This document shows, in pieces, positions 53,101 through 63,524 of a stretch of 64,000 nucleotides of DNA. Made by a program: the position numbers and the translations under genes. The notes beneath the pieces are model-generated. The model searched no databases, was not told the DNA's origin, and saw nothing but the letters and a program-made list of their open reading frames with translations. The stretch spans positions 1-64,000 of the forward strand of contig CAICTM010000194.1 of the NCBI GenBank assembly GCA_903772945.1, in the 5' to 3' direction. Within the stretch, counting starts at the first letter, position 1. The number at the start of each line of letters is the position of its first letter. The DNA comes from Seminavis robusta. Taxonomy: Eukaryota; Bacillariophyta; Bacillariophyceae; Naviculales; Naviculaceae.

Positions 53101-56100
53101 TTTTGGAGGAGCCATATGTGACGTGTATGAGGACTCAGGGTTTTCTCTCCCGTTTCCGACGATTGCAGGATTCGTTCAGCTTTGACAACGTGATCCAGGC
53201 GCTGTCTTCTCCGTCCACTCAATTGGATCAATCTCTATCGGTGGGGTTTGCGCCGAATGGATCGACTTTTGTGGCACCGTCCGATGTTGCTTTTGTCGAT
53301 TCCGGGGTCCCGGACGATGTCGACGATGTTCTCTTGTACCACCATGTGGTCGATTCCAATATCTACATGGAAGACCTTACGTCGTCATTTATGGGAGCGA
53401 GGAAGACAGCACATCCATTTGCAGATGTTTTGGTCACAGTGGACGAATGGTGGACTATGAGATACAATGATGTTGAGGTACAAGAGGAGTACCTCGCTCA
53501 AAATGGGTAAGTTGAAATGAAATCAAATGCAGAATTGCAAGTTTTTCATTTGGCGAGTGTGTCCTAGCATGGAGGCTTTGTCCAACTCACGCCTGCTGCT
53601 TGCTTGATACATCTCAGTGTCATTCATGTAATCAATCAGTTGTTGGTGCCACCCACCATGGTGGAGATGCTCAACTTCACTACAAATTTCACCGATCTCA
53701 AAGTGTCGTTCTTGGTTGATTGTTTCCAATCGTCAAGTTTCGATGCTGCTAATCTAGCGACGTCGCTCGGTTATGGCCCAGAACAGCGCTTCACGCTACT
53801 TGCTCCACTCGATGGAGCGTTTGATGCCTACTTCTGGGGGGGAGAGGAGAAAGAGCGATTCCTGTCGCCATTATGGTCTCGTCATGTAGATGCTGTCCTG
53901 CTGAACTTGCTGATTGCCCAACCATATACGAAGGAAGATTTGGACCGAGAATTAGCCTCAGAGTGGTCGTTCATCCTGGAGAGTTTGGGTGGCTCGATTC
54001 ACACAGTCTACAACCGAACAAACATTGGCTGGGGTAAATCTCCAAACGAAGCACCAAGTGCACTAGACGGGTAAGGTGCTGCAACGAGGCGACCTTTCAA
54101 CATGCACAGCAACTTTTCCCTCCCTCCTAACATCTTGCTTCCGCATTATTTTGTCTTGCAGGGTGATTCATTTTGTCGAAAGCCTTGAATTCCCCGCTTC
54201 TCTAACCAGCGATGCTGTAAGCTTGCTGTGGAATTTCAACAACACCTCAAGGTTCTCCGAGCTGGTCTTCTCGGGAGATCTGTATGACGCGATATCCAAA
54301 GTTGCCCCCCTGACTCTTTTGGCACCCACGGACGCAGCCTTTGATGGGCGTTACACATCGGCAGAAATTGTGAGTCTTCTTGAAAACCACATGTTCGAAG
54401 CCATGCTCTTCAAGGACCAGTTGAAACAAATGGATGGGGAGTACATAGTCTCCTTGAATGGGAAAAAATGGTGGATTGAAACTGATGGAGACTCGGTTTC
54501 TCTCAGAAGTGCTGACGGTCCAATTGTTGAACTTGGTGGTGGCGATCATCTATTCAGAACAGGAGTCATGCATTTCGTGGACTCTTTCATAGTGGAAGCT
54601 AGTGACCTGCCACCTACCGTTAGCCCAACAGAGAACCCATTGGGAGCATCTGGACAAAACTGCAGTGCGTGTGACGGTGACATTGTGACGACGAATTCGC
54701 TACCGGGTGGTGTGTCTTGTTCGTTCTGGGAATACGAAGTGTCGCAGCTTGACGCAGCTTCCGAAGAATGCCTCTTGGAACGTGCAGTCGGTTCTACTGC
54801 ATGTGGATGCGTCTCTACGGGTTCAGAGGAGAAGTGCTCCCTTTGTGCAGATGGAGACATTGATTCCTCAAGAGTCCTTCCTGATGCTCACGGCTTGACT
54901 TGTGGATCGTTGCAAGGCATGGACGATGTGGATGGGGTCGCATGCGACATTCTGAAGGAAAAGTACGCTGCTTGGTGCGGATGCCCAGACTCCAAACCTC
55001 CACGATGCAGCTTTTGCCAGTCTGGAGAGCACACGGCACAACCGTTCCCAAGTATCACTGCGGTAACCATGAATTATCGATTGTTTGGTCATTTGGGAGC
55101 CCCAGACTGCGATGGCTTTGGAAACTTTTATTCAGTACAAACGGAGGATTCTTGTTCTGATATTGACAACGTCCTTTACCGCGATTTCCCCTTCGATATG
55201 AGGGCTTGGTGCCGATGCACCGGAGAGACAGCTCCAAAGGCGTGTGGAGAAGATTTTTGTCCTCCAGGAACGGAGTTGCAGGAATCCTTGGTACCCGGTT
55301 CAGAACATGGTCTCAACGTAACCTGCCAGGAACTGAGTGACCTCTTTCCATACGTCAGGGACGAGACTGTTTGTGACGATGCACGGGATACTGCGAAGCA
55401 ATGTTGCTTGCCTGCTTCTGGTCCGGTTGGGGGCGAAGCGGCTGGCGGTGTGAATGACACTAACCCACCAATGAAATTGACTACATCTTTCTTGGCATTC
55501 GACCAGGAGGGTCAACGCACAGCCCGTGACTTGGCAGCCCCTGCTAGTGTGGAAACCGTCAACACGGCCTTTGACAAGTTCATGATTGATGTTGTTGCCA
55601 ACACGGAAGCAACTCAAAGGCATTTGCTGCAAGCTCCGTCCAACCGTCGGCTGGCCGTTTCGCTTGTTCCTGGAAGCAGCGTATTGTACGGAGTGTCCGA
55701 CGTATCTTGCGCCGATTACGATGGAGTCCCGGAGAAATCCAGCTGTCAGATGGTGTTTGCACAGTACGAGCTGATCTTGCAAGACGAAGACCCCAAGGAG
55801 GTCGAGAAAAAGTACGACGAGGCCACGCAAAAGGCCATTGAACAAGGGAAACTGCAGCAATACTTGTCTCAGACAGATCCAAACTACCCATTCAAGGTAG
55901 CTGCTGTGACAGACGAGCCCGAAGCTTCATCCGACAAGATGCCATGGTGGGTTATTCTCTTCATCGTCTTGGCGAGTGTCTTTGGTGTCTGTGGTTTGTG
56001 TTGCATCGGAGGCTACTTCATGTCGGGACCTGTTCGACCCAAGCAAAACGACGACGATATCGAGGCCCCGCTGCTGGAAGCTACTGCCGTGCACGTGACG

Positions 56101-57672
56101 AGTGACAGAGTCAAGCCAGAACAGCAAGAGCCCTCCGACGGGCAGGACGAACGTACTCCTACCGGCGAAGACAGTAGTGTGACGCCCTTGGATCAGAACA
56201 ATCTGCAACGAGAGGTCGTTGATGACGACTACGATGAAGACGTTAATAGGATTGCAAGGGTGGAGGACCAGGCTGGAGATGACTCTTCTGATGAAGATGG
56301 AAGAGATGAACCCTGGGGCGAAGATGACGGCAGTTGGGAGGATGGCGACGAAACCTATGACGAGGCGCATAATGTCAGGTTAAACAAGAGCGAGGTCGCC
56401 GAGGTTGTAAGCGACGAAGAAGATGACTTAGACGATGGCGATGGTCAGAGCTGGGAACACGGGGACGATGATGACGAACAGCAACCACGTGAAAATCCAG
56501 ATCTCGATCAGAGAGACAAAGAGCCAAATCAAGACAACGAAGGGGAACATCAAAACAGAAATGCTGCCTTCGAGGTGAATGATGCGAGCCAACATGGCGA
56601 GGAGCTTATGCAAGACGAGGAGGCGCAAGCAATGGACGTAGTAGACGACGAAGAAGAACATCCTGCAGAGGAGGCGCAAACAATGGACGAAGACAAAGAA
56701 GAGCAGCCTGCAGATGCCGACATTGGTATGGTGTCCGAAGGAAGTGACCATGATAGCAACATCGATGGTGGCATGGCTGAAACTTGGGACGACGAAGATG
56801 TGGAGCAGCCCACGGGCGAGGAAGGAGTGGTCACACCTACTGACGAACAAGTGGGAACCTCACCTGATGACGAAAAAGAGGCAAGATCACCCACGGCTTC
56901 ACCTGAAACTGAAGTCTTCGATGCAAACGATTCTCCAAGGTCAGATGGGAATGCAGTTGAAGAACTACGGGCGCCCGCGGAACCGTTACCGCACATGGAG
57001 CAAACCGCAGGTGAACCGGCTGCTGTTGCCGTGGCGCAAACAAACATTGATGGAGCAGGAGAAGAGCCTACCGGCATGCCCGCCGATACAATGATAGCTC
57101 GAGTTGACAGTGAAGATACAGATCTTGACGGATTCGATGAAGAAGGACTGGGGATTGCCAAACTTCGTTCGGAACTTGCCGAGATTGATCGTCGAGCGGC
57201 CACGAGCTTTGCATCAGAATCGCTTGGACCATCCAGCATGATCGTAGAACCTGACGAAGAAGACGTGAAGTTACCCGCCTCTCCTCGGGTGAACGCGAAC
57301 AGCAACAAAGATAGCATGCAGCCTGATGGTGACGTCAATTGGGTATCACTGCACGAGGAACTGGCTGGTGATGAGGCGCCTCAATCAATATTCGACACAT
57401 TTCCCGCCGAAGAGGCACGGCAGCGCGAACTAGAGGCCGGAGAAAGCCAACCACATGAGAGCGAGGAGGGAGGGGAACAGATTCCTTCAAACGGTGGAGC
57501 AGGCAAACAGGTCTCATCATTCGACACAGCTGGGAATCCTGCACATTCAAGCGAGGGAGGAGATTTTGATGTGTTGCCAAACGAAACAGAAAATGACTTT
57601 TCCAGTCCGACGCCACAGAACGAAGCAGTGGGCACTCAGGTCGTTGCGGACGAAGATGCCATTCATGCTTGA
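47184..57672 (+). CDS. Giant multi-FAS1 transmembrane protein (putative adhesin)
   Basis: Exons 47184-48377, 48493-48567, 48664-48756, 48909-53506, 53618-54070 and 54162-57672 join in phase at GT-AG sites to 3,307 residues. A hydrophobic leader (MFLLVVTLLLGIHVVPCTG, about 43-61) targets secretion. Residues about 100-420 look like a beta-helix (NVYVQGITFSQF, SLYLEDLTLGD). About eight fasciclin (FAS1) domains follow, near 752-887, 888-1018, 1408-1557, 1559-1688, 1704-1845, 1847-1998, 1999-2145 and 2146-2290. Their hallmarks are GPFTLFAPTDAAF and NGVIHIID. Two related modules ending WK[AS]EP lie before domain 1 and between domains 2 and 3. Cys-rich repeats precede a span at about 2733-2757. A highly acidic tail of about 550 residues should be cytosolic. 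FAS1 proteins mediate adhesion between cells and to surfaces. A role in attachment or matrix is inference. Confidence 0.9.
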
Positions 57673-57808
57673 TTCGCATGTCTATTCGCTTGCAGGGGAA
57701 GCACAGATCATTATGCGATTCATACTTACATGCAAACATTAGAGTGACTACTAATGCAATTTACACATTTTTAGAAATGGAATGTCCAACATCCCAGCTC
57801 TGGAGCCC

Positions 57809-59533
57809 TCACTTGCGGCAATGCTTTCCTTTGATATCATCGACGTCTTCGCACAGTTCGCCGCCACAGAGTACATCCACATGAATATCAGGCACAAGAG
57901 ATTTTCCAACTCGAGTACACGCTAGTGAAGGGGAAGGCAAATTACCCCATCGTGCAACATCGACAGCCGTCACCTCGTTTGATCCGTACACCTCCACTGT
58001 GAAGTCGTTTGGAGTCCATGGCTCGGGGGTTTCGACAAAATATGGACAGTCTGTCAAATCTAAAACCATCAAATTCATATTTGGGTTCCTCATGACAGGC
58101 ACCACACACCGCCAGTCGTCATCATCTTCCTTGTAGACCACCATGCGAGCATCAGTGGTACCGTTGCCGTAGTTTTCGTACACTCGCATTGGGTATCCGT
58201 CTGCCCATCCAATTGGCAGAGTTGCCACAATTGAGTCCCGGACCAGTGTTGTTGTGCCATAACCCAGAAGCCGACCCTCGGCAACACGGGAAATGGTGGC
58301 AATCTTGGTGCGAAAGGATAGGACTGGTTTGAGATTCTCTTCCAGCGATCCATCAGTTGGAGCACCGTCGGCTAGGACACCAGGCGGAAGAAGACCAAAG
58401 ACGCCCTTGCCCGGTCGAACCATGTACCGGATCTGTGCCAAGCCTTCCTCCGAAAGTGAGTCTTCGTCGCATTCCCACGGCTCTCCGTCGCCAAGCATAA
58501 GAGCAATGGTGCGCGTGTTGGCATAGTGAATTGTGATCGGTACACCAGGCTGCATTTGAGCCAACTCGTCTGCAATGGGGCAAACAGCATTCAAGAACAT
58601 GGAAACCTTTTCTTCCACCCACTCCTTCCCTTCCTGGCCCATGTGTGTCATGAGTCCAGTGATGACATAGCCGGGGTGGGAAGACAGGATGTCGTTGACA
58701 TAGCTGCGAATTTCATCGGTAGGATCAGAAGCGTCCCAAGCTGTTCAGAGAAAAGAACATTGACAGTAAGAACAAAGAAGAAACCAGAGTTAGTTCATGA
58801 GATTGCTTGGACTGTGCCATTCAGCGTTAGTTGCAGCCAACTTACGCCAGAAACCGGAACGGGCCATGCTGGTATCAATATTGATCTGCACTTTCTTGGC
58901 CAAGGTACCAGCATCGTCTTCTGCACCAGTCTCCTCTTCTTCTTCGGTTTCATCTTCTTCGCCAGGTGCTGGAAACACCGGATCCGGTCCTTCTGCGCTG
59001 AACACATCGAAACCACCACTTTGCAAACCTCTCCCTAGCAACTTTCTCCTGCCCCCCTGCATGTTCATGACGTATGTCAATGAAGCCAGCTGATCCCTGT
59101 TTCCAAGAACTTCAGTAACACCAAGATCAATCCCCGCCTCCAAGTTGGCGTTGGTAGATGGACGGATGCGGACAAGGTCAAACTCGTTTGCCTTTGGATT
59201 CTCGGTATCGGTCCGAACGACCTCGGCCTCCCAGTCGTCTACAAAGCACAAGGAGTGAATGGCGGGCACGGCTGCACTTGCTCTCCCATAAAGCGCCGTA
59301 CCATGACCGTAGGCATCGCCTTTGACCACGGGGCACACAGTCCACTTGTCCGAATTGAAGGCAGTGGAAAGATATGCCATGTTGGCCACTGCCTGATCAA
59401 AATCCATGGTTACCTGAGCCGACATTCCACCCAAGCTTTCCATGGCGGCAGCATGCTCTTCCTCGATACGGTGAACCATCGTGCCTTGGCACGACACCAC
59501 AAGTAACGCAATAGATAGGAGTAAGTTTCTCAT
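57809..59533 (-). CDS. Secreted alanine racemase-like PLP enzyme
   Basis: Exons 59533-58846 and 58740-57809 join across a 105-nt GT-AG intron to 539 residues. The first ATG with a leader gives MRNLLLSIALLVVSCQG, a signal peptide. The fold-type III alanine racemase marks are present: PLP lysine Lys71 (VVKGDAYGHG), INIDTSMARSGFW, HYANTRTIAL, the pyridine-binding Arg338 in MVRPGKGVFG, and the catalytic Tyr390 in LLGYGTTT. The gate tyrosine of the GYADGY motif is Trp408 here. An acidic insert of about 55 residues (about 165-220, rich in Glu) sits before the DTSMARSGF motif and is not usual in the family. The enzyme would interconvert L- and D-alanine, or act on another amino acid, in the secretory path or outside. 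Stop codon and FAS1 gene end face each other. Confidence 0.9.
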
Positions 59534-59842
59534 CTTGCCCGGCCTCGTTGAGTTGTGTTGGTTGGCGTTTTGGTCGGTGTTGTTGAGTTTGCTCCAAAAA
59601 ATGAGGCAACAGGATTTGCGCACCATGACGCCAATGACCGAATGACCCATATCTTTTCAGCATCACCTGGTTCGTACGTTCGTAGCGGTAAGCAGTAAGC
59701 AGCACCGTTTCCAATAACGCTAAAGCTTTTCAAGCTTACCACACCGTAGGCTTGAGGGGCAGAGTGCTGATCCACTTCTCTTCAAACTCACGACTGAGAG
59801 AGAAGCAGCACTCAAGCATCCATTGCAACCAAGTCGTTGACC

Positions 59843-60604
59843 ATGGCTGGTACTGTTGCCTGTCTGCTCGAAACGCTGCCCCAGGAGTGCTTCAACCATG
59901 TTGTTGCCCATATCCCGCTTTCGGATATGCCAAAGTTAAGTTGTGCATCGAAAGCGATGGCAGAACTTTGCGGCAGTGACAATTCCGAGTTATGGAATGG
60001 TTTGCTGTGCGAGCGCCTGTGGACCGTGGATCCTTCCGTGGTGCTGTCTTCTTCGGATACGACAACAACGACGCTGGAAATGGTAAACTGGAAAGATCAG
60101 TACAAATCCTTAGTAAAGGCAGAACAAGACCATCAGGCATATCTGGATGGACTCAGGCGTTTGAATTTGCATGGATGGTTGGAGCGCCACTTTATCGGAC
60201 AGCTGGCACCTCATTGGAACGGCTGGGAAGCGCGCTACTGGACGTGGGACTCTTCCTCCAACAGTTTTGCAGCTTGGGAAAGCGAACGGCGCCGCAACTG
60301 CTTTGCACGCTTTCCCGTGGACCGACAAAGCCAAGTGCGTCGTGTTTCGGAGGAAGAACAGATAGCCCTCACTGGAACTGGCGCTAGCAAGGGAAGTGCC
60401 CTCAATCCTGTGACAAATCCCAAACCATTTGTGTTTACACTGTCCAATACCACCTTTCCCATGTTGTGGGCTTGTCGTGACGAAGCACAACTGCAGACAT
60501 GGTTGGACAAAATCTCCGTGACGCTGCACCCACTCAAGTTTGAAGGACGCACCTACAAGGCTCCCGCCAAGTTCAGACTGGAAAAGAAACCTTGTCAGCC
60601 ATGA
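59843..60604 (+). CDS. F-box plus PH domain protein
   Basis: Intronless, 253 residues from the ATG at 59843. An N-terminal F-box (about 9-52; LPQECFNHVVAHIPLSDM, then LSCASKAMAEL and ELWNGLLCERLW) would bind SKP1 in an SCF ubiquitin ligase. A short linker with WKDQYKSLVKAEQ is followed by a PH domain (about 103-232). It starts LNLHGWLERHFIG, has WEARYWTWDSSSNSFAAWES as the strand pair and ends with the typical helix AQLQTWLDKISVTL with its conserved Trp. F-box and PH together suggest a ligase adaptor recruited to membranes or to a phospholipid-bound substrate. This is inference, as the PH ligand cannot be read. It lies divergently from the racemase gene, sharing about 310 bp of promoter region. 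Confidence 0.85.
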   Translation: MAGTVACLLETLPQECFNHVVAHIPLSDMPKLSCASKAMAELCGSDNSELWNGLLCERLWTVDPSVVLSSSDTTTTTLEMVNWKDQYKSLVKAEQDHQAYLDGLRRLNLHGWLERHFIGQLAPHWNGWEARYWTWDSSSNSFAAWESERRRNCFARFPVDRQSQVRRVSEEEQIALTGTGASKGSALNPVTNPKPFVFTLSNTTFPMLWACRDEAQLQTWLDKISVTLHPLKFEGRTYKAPAKFRLEKKPCQP

Positions 60605-60636
60605 AAGTTAGATACTAGACAGCGAGTGGAGAAGAG

Positions 60637-60694
60637 TAGGTAAATGCATAGAAATCAAAGATGTGTAGGTAAATGCTTAGAAATCAAAGATGTC
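60637..60694. repeat. Tandem pair of a 29-bp unit
   Basis: TAGGTAAATGCATAGAAATC and nine more bases (60637-60665) are followed by a second copy (60666-60694) with two changes. They lie 35 bp after the F-box gene stop, so probably in its 3' UTR. Confidence 0.9.
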
Positions 60695-61143
60695 CCAACT
60701 AGCTAGTGCCAGTGTTTGCAGTGTTGGAAATAGACTAGCTTGCCACTCATTTTGCAAGCAATCCCTAATACATGTACACGCATGAGAATGGGTGATATAA
60801 CTGGGTGTTTGAGCAATCATTGTAGCAAAATCACACAAGCACCATCCCTTTCACACAGAGAAAAATGAATTTTAAAAAATGACACACTCTTGCGGTGTCC
60901 TTTGTGGCCATGTAATAAGGTGTGGATCATACTGGGTGGTACCGGTATAAGAACTGGTAGAAGGATATCACTTGCTCGCTAGCTAGCTAGATGAATAATA
61001 AACACTCTGTATCTATCTGCACGTCTGTTGCAAAAGGAGATGGATTGGAAGTCCACAGAGGCTCCGACTGCGTTGTTGATGGTGATTAATTGCGTCTTGA
61101 ATGAGCGAGGTGTCACACCATCGTATTCAATAGAAACTGTAGT

Positions 61144-61216
61144 GTCACTTACCGAGACTCGAACTCGTGTCGCCAGAATCAGAACCTGGAGTGATAACCA
61201 CCTACACTACGGAGCC
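61144..61216 (-). pseudogene. tRNA-Gln(CTG)-like sequence with unpaired acceptor stem
   Basis: Read on the minus strand, the D arm (TAGTGTAGGTGG, box A), the anticodon arm CCAGG-TTCTGAT-TCTGG with anticodon CTG, and a T arm with TTCGAGT (box B) follow one another at normal tRNA spacing, and the sequence strongly resembles eukaryotic tRNA-Gln. The 5' acceptor strand is GGCTCCG, but the 3' strand is TAAGTGA, which does not pair with it. It is therefore a tRNA pseudogene, the head of a tRNA-derived SINE, or a gene whose 3' end was replaced. Confidence 0.6.
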
Positions 61217-61408
61217 ACGTGATGACATTGAACGACCACATGCAGCGGCAAGAATTATGTTACAAGTTGGAAACAGTCTGAGAATAACTTTGGACGTGTA
61301 CCGGTACCACACGTACCGCGTTCTAGGACAGGTTTCCTTTCGCGGCAAAGACCGCGGACGGTACCGGTCCAGGTACTTTGAAGAAAAGGGGAATTAGAGG
61401 GGTTGGAG

Positions 61409-61560
61409 GTTATCTACGGAAGCGAGGCCAGGCTTGGTTGCAAGAGGCCAAAGAAAAGCCCACTTCTTTGAATGCATTCTGAAATATATAAGGGGGGTTT
61501 AGAGTAGGGAAATTATCTACGGAAGCCAGCCGGGGCCAGGCTTGTGCATTCTGAATGATC
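61409..61560 (+). repeat. Two tandem copies of the dispersed repeat
   Basis: Copy one starts GGTTATCTACGGAAGCGAGGCC and runs to GCATTCTGAA at about 61485. Copy two (61491 onward) has AGGGGGGTTTAGAGTAGGG, ATTATCTACGGAAGCC, GGCCAGGCTTG and again GCATTCTGAA at about 61549. The 34 bases at 61494-61527 are identical to the inverted copy at 18387-18420. Confidence 0.75.
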
Positions 61561-61979
61561 AACCAGTCTGTACTACAAGTAGGTTTTCTGGCGTGATGAT
61601 CTCTTCCCATAGAACCACACCTCGCAGGACGTTCTCCACCGTTATTTGCGTACCAGTACCTCCTTTGTGCTTCTACGCTCGCTGGAGCTAGTACTGCAGA
61701 CACTTGATACGAAGGTATCTCGAGGACACTCCGAAACCTGAAACACTCAAGTCTCCTAAATGTAGTTTTGGTCGATTTGTCCCATCCACCCAATACATGA
61801 TTGAATCCAATCCAAGAATCAGGTCATTACAGATATCTGTTTGGGCAATTCGCTCGCTAGCTAGGATACACAGCATTGCTCCGTCATTGACAAGACGACA
61901 CTGGCTAGCTATTCATTGACCAAAGGCGAGCTACTCCTGTGCATATCTTCCACTAGTAAAACATATTATCCCTCTACTA

Positions 61980-62888
61980 TCACAATTGAAACGTCTGTTC
62001 ATTGTGATATCGTATGGTGAGAAGAATTCTAGCTCGATCGAGCACGGTCCGTTGCGCCTCTTCCAAAGACGGTTGGAGGTAGAAATCTGAGAGTCTTCGA
62101 TTGCCCCCGGCCGCTCCATCCATAATTTGACACCCCAGTTGAATGCTGTTTCGGACATTGTCATTCATGAGGTGTTTCATCAAATTCCAACTCACATTTG
62201 CAAAATAGCCGGTATTGTAGGCCATGATGGTTTTGAACTTGATGGGATAACATCCAACCAATTCTCCGTGACGCCGGTACTCAAATTCCATATTCATTTG
62301 TTGCGAGCTAAAGCCATCGAGATCGGCAATTTCAAAGACGCCCTGTCGAACACTCGCCAGATAAGGAGAACAGGCAGTGTGCATATAATACAAGCCACAG
62401 ACCAGTTGTCTCCAGTTGTAGTCCAAATCGCCACCTGTACCGACCGCGAGAGCCGCAGCGGGATTGAGTTTGCCCACGTCCAAGACGCGAATTGCTTCAT
62501 ATGTGCTGGCACAGCAATCCACATGAAGAAGGAATCCGGGTTGCTGCGTCATGAAGGCTTGGAGGTATTGCATCCCCTGTTCAACAGTATCGTTGAGATG
62601 ATATCGTTTGCGAAATTCCTGGAGATTGCGAATCTTTTCGACGGCGATGTCCGTATTGGCTTCATCCACCAACGCGTAGTGAGCATATTGAAAATCGTTG
62701 ACGTTGTCCAGTTCCGAGCAAGATTCTACGCGCTGTTTAACGGCCAAGGCGTTCCCATGCTCTTGTTGTGTCATGACCATGGAGAGGTCATGTTCTTGAA
62801 ATTGGGCAGCTAGAAGGGATGCTTCCTCCATCAGAGCTTCCTGAAAGGCTGTTTCCTGTGGTTGTTCGTTGTTATCATCCATTTCCAT
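61980..62888 (-). CDS. CRAL-TRIO (Sec14-like) lipid-binding protein, paralogue 1
   Basis: Intronless, 302 residues, ATG at 62888. An acidic, Gln-rich N-terminus leads to a helical region (about 60-110, EKIRNLQEFRKRYHLNDT). The CRAL-TRIO domain follows (about 115-275). Its marks are the strand PGFLLHVDCC at its start, FEIADLDGFSSQQMN (the D.dG element) and the closing part ELVGCYPIKFKTIMAYNTGY with WNLMKHLMNDNVRNSI, which matches the YP......N.P..F..W..iKpfL pattern of Sec14 proteins. Such domains carry a hydrophobic ligand such as a phosphoinositide, tocopherol or retinoid between membranes. The ligand here is unknown. A close paralogue starts 636 bp away on the other strand. Confidence 0.85.
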   Translation of the reverse strand: MEMDDNNEQPQETAFQEALMEEASLLAAQFQEHDLSMVMTQQEHGNALAVKQRVESCSELDNVNDFQYAHYALVDEANTDIAVEKIRNLQEFRKRYHLNDTVEQGMQYLQAFMTQQPGFLLHVDCCASTYEAIRVLDVGKLNPAAALAVGTGGDLDYNWRQLVCGLYYMHTACSPYLASVRQGVFEIADLDGFSSQQMNMEFEYRRHGELVGCYPIKFKTIMAYNTGYFANVSWNLMKHLMNDNVRNSIQLGCQIMDGAAGGNRRLSDFYLQPSLEEAQRTVLDRARILLTIRYHNEQTFQL

Positions 62889-63524
62889 GGGATTATGGCC
62901 TCTCGGAACGAAACAAGTGGCAGCCAGAGAGATGGTACAGTACTACTCGAGCCCAAGGCACAGCAGAGCAAGGCATCGACGATTTGACGGTTGGTGGGTG
63001 ATGAGTTCAACCAGTCCAACGTTTGCTGCTGAAATGGCTCTGACTCGACTCGACTCGACTCGACTCATTCGAGCTCTCATTCGTCTGATGCTGCAAGCTG
63101 GCAGGCAGGTAGAATAGGGTGTGCTTTTTCTCGGCATAGTTCCACGGCTGGGTCGCTAATTGGAAAAGTGGCTTACTCGTGGTATTCTTTAGGGTTCTGA
63201 CCGCGCGAGAGTCAGTCCTCGGCTGTTCTGCTGTGTCTTTGTGTGGTCAGTGGCCAGTGGCACTGAAAGAAATCTCTTTATGGGTAGTTCGGGTATGCAA
63301 TGTAACATTATTTATGATTACGTCAGAATATGTTTACCGCAACTTCCTGAAATCCAATTGTTGCTCCAAGGCCTCGGTCATGATCAGAAAAACCGAACCA
63401 AGCCACATTCGCCATGGTTGTAACCTACAACCAGTTCCAACAGAATGATCAATCGCGGCCATAGTCTAGCTTGCAAATCTAATTCTTCCAACTCTTATAA
63501 TAGCTTACTATTATTACTATAACC
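62889..63524. promoter_or_regulatory. Shared promoter region of the divergent CRAL-TRIO pair
   Basis: This 636-bp stretch lies between two divergent start codons. It contains a CGACT simple repeat (GACTCGACTCGACTCGACTC) at about 63044-63066, and AT-rich CTTATAATAGCTTACTATTA just upstream of the right gene, which may include its core promoter. No gene is seen inside. Confidence 0.5.

Larger units (their letters stand above)
60605..61979. other. Intergenic region with repeats and a tRNA-like relic
   Basis: No protein gene is seen. Contents are the tandem pair at 60637-60694, a GCTAGC run at about 60976-60990, the tRNA-Gln-like sequence at 61144-61216, ACCGGTAC patches at about 61299-61370 and the tandem copies of the dispersed repeat at 61409-61560. 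Confidence 0.55.

Noticed and set aside
56550-57338. Minus-strand frame of 262 Ser-rich residues
   Set aside because: It is the complement of the acidic-tail code of the FAS1 giant.
57809-59533. Loss of the catalytic tyrosine in the alanine racemase (Trp in GYADG)
   Set aside because: Aligned by memory with the Geobacillus enzyme, the catalytic Tyr265 lies in the xxYG motif, which is intact here (Tyr390); the GYADG position is the gate residue Tyr284.
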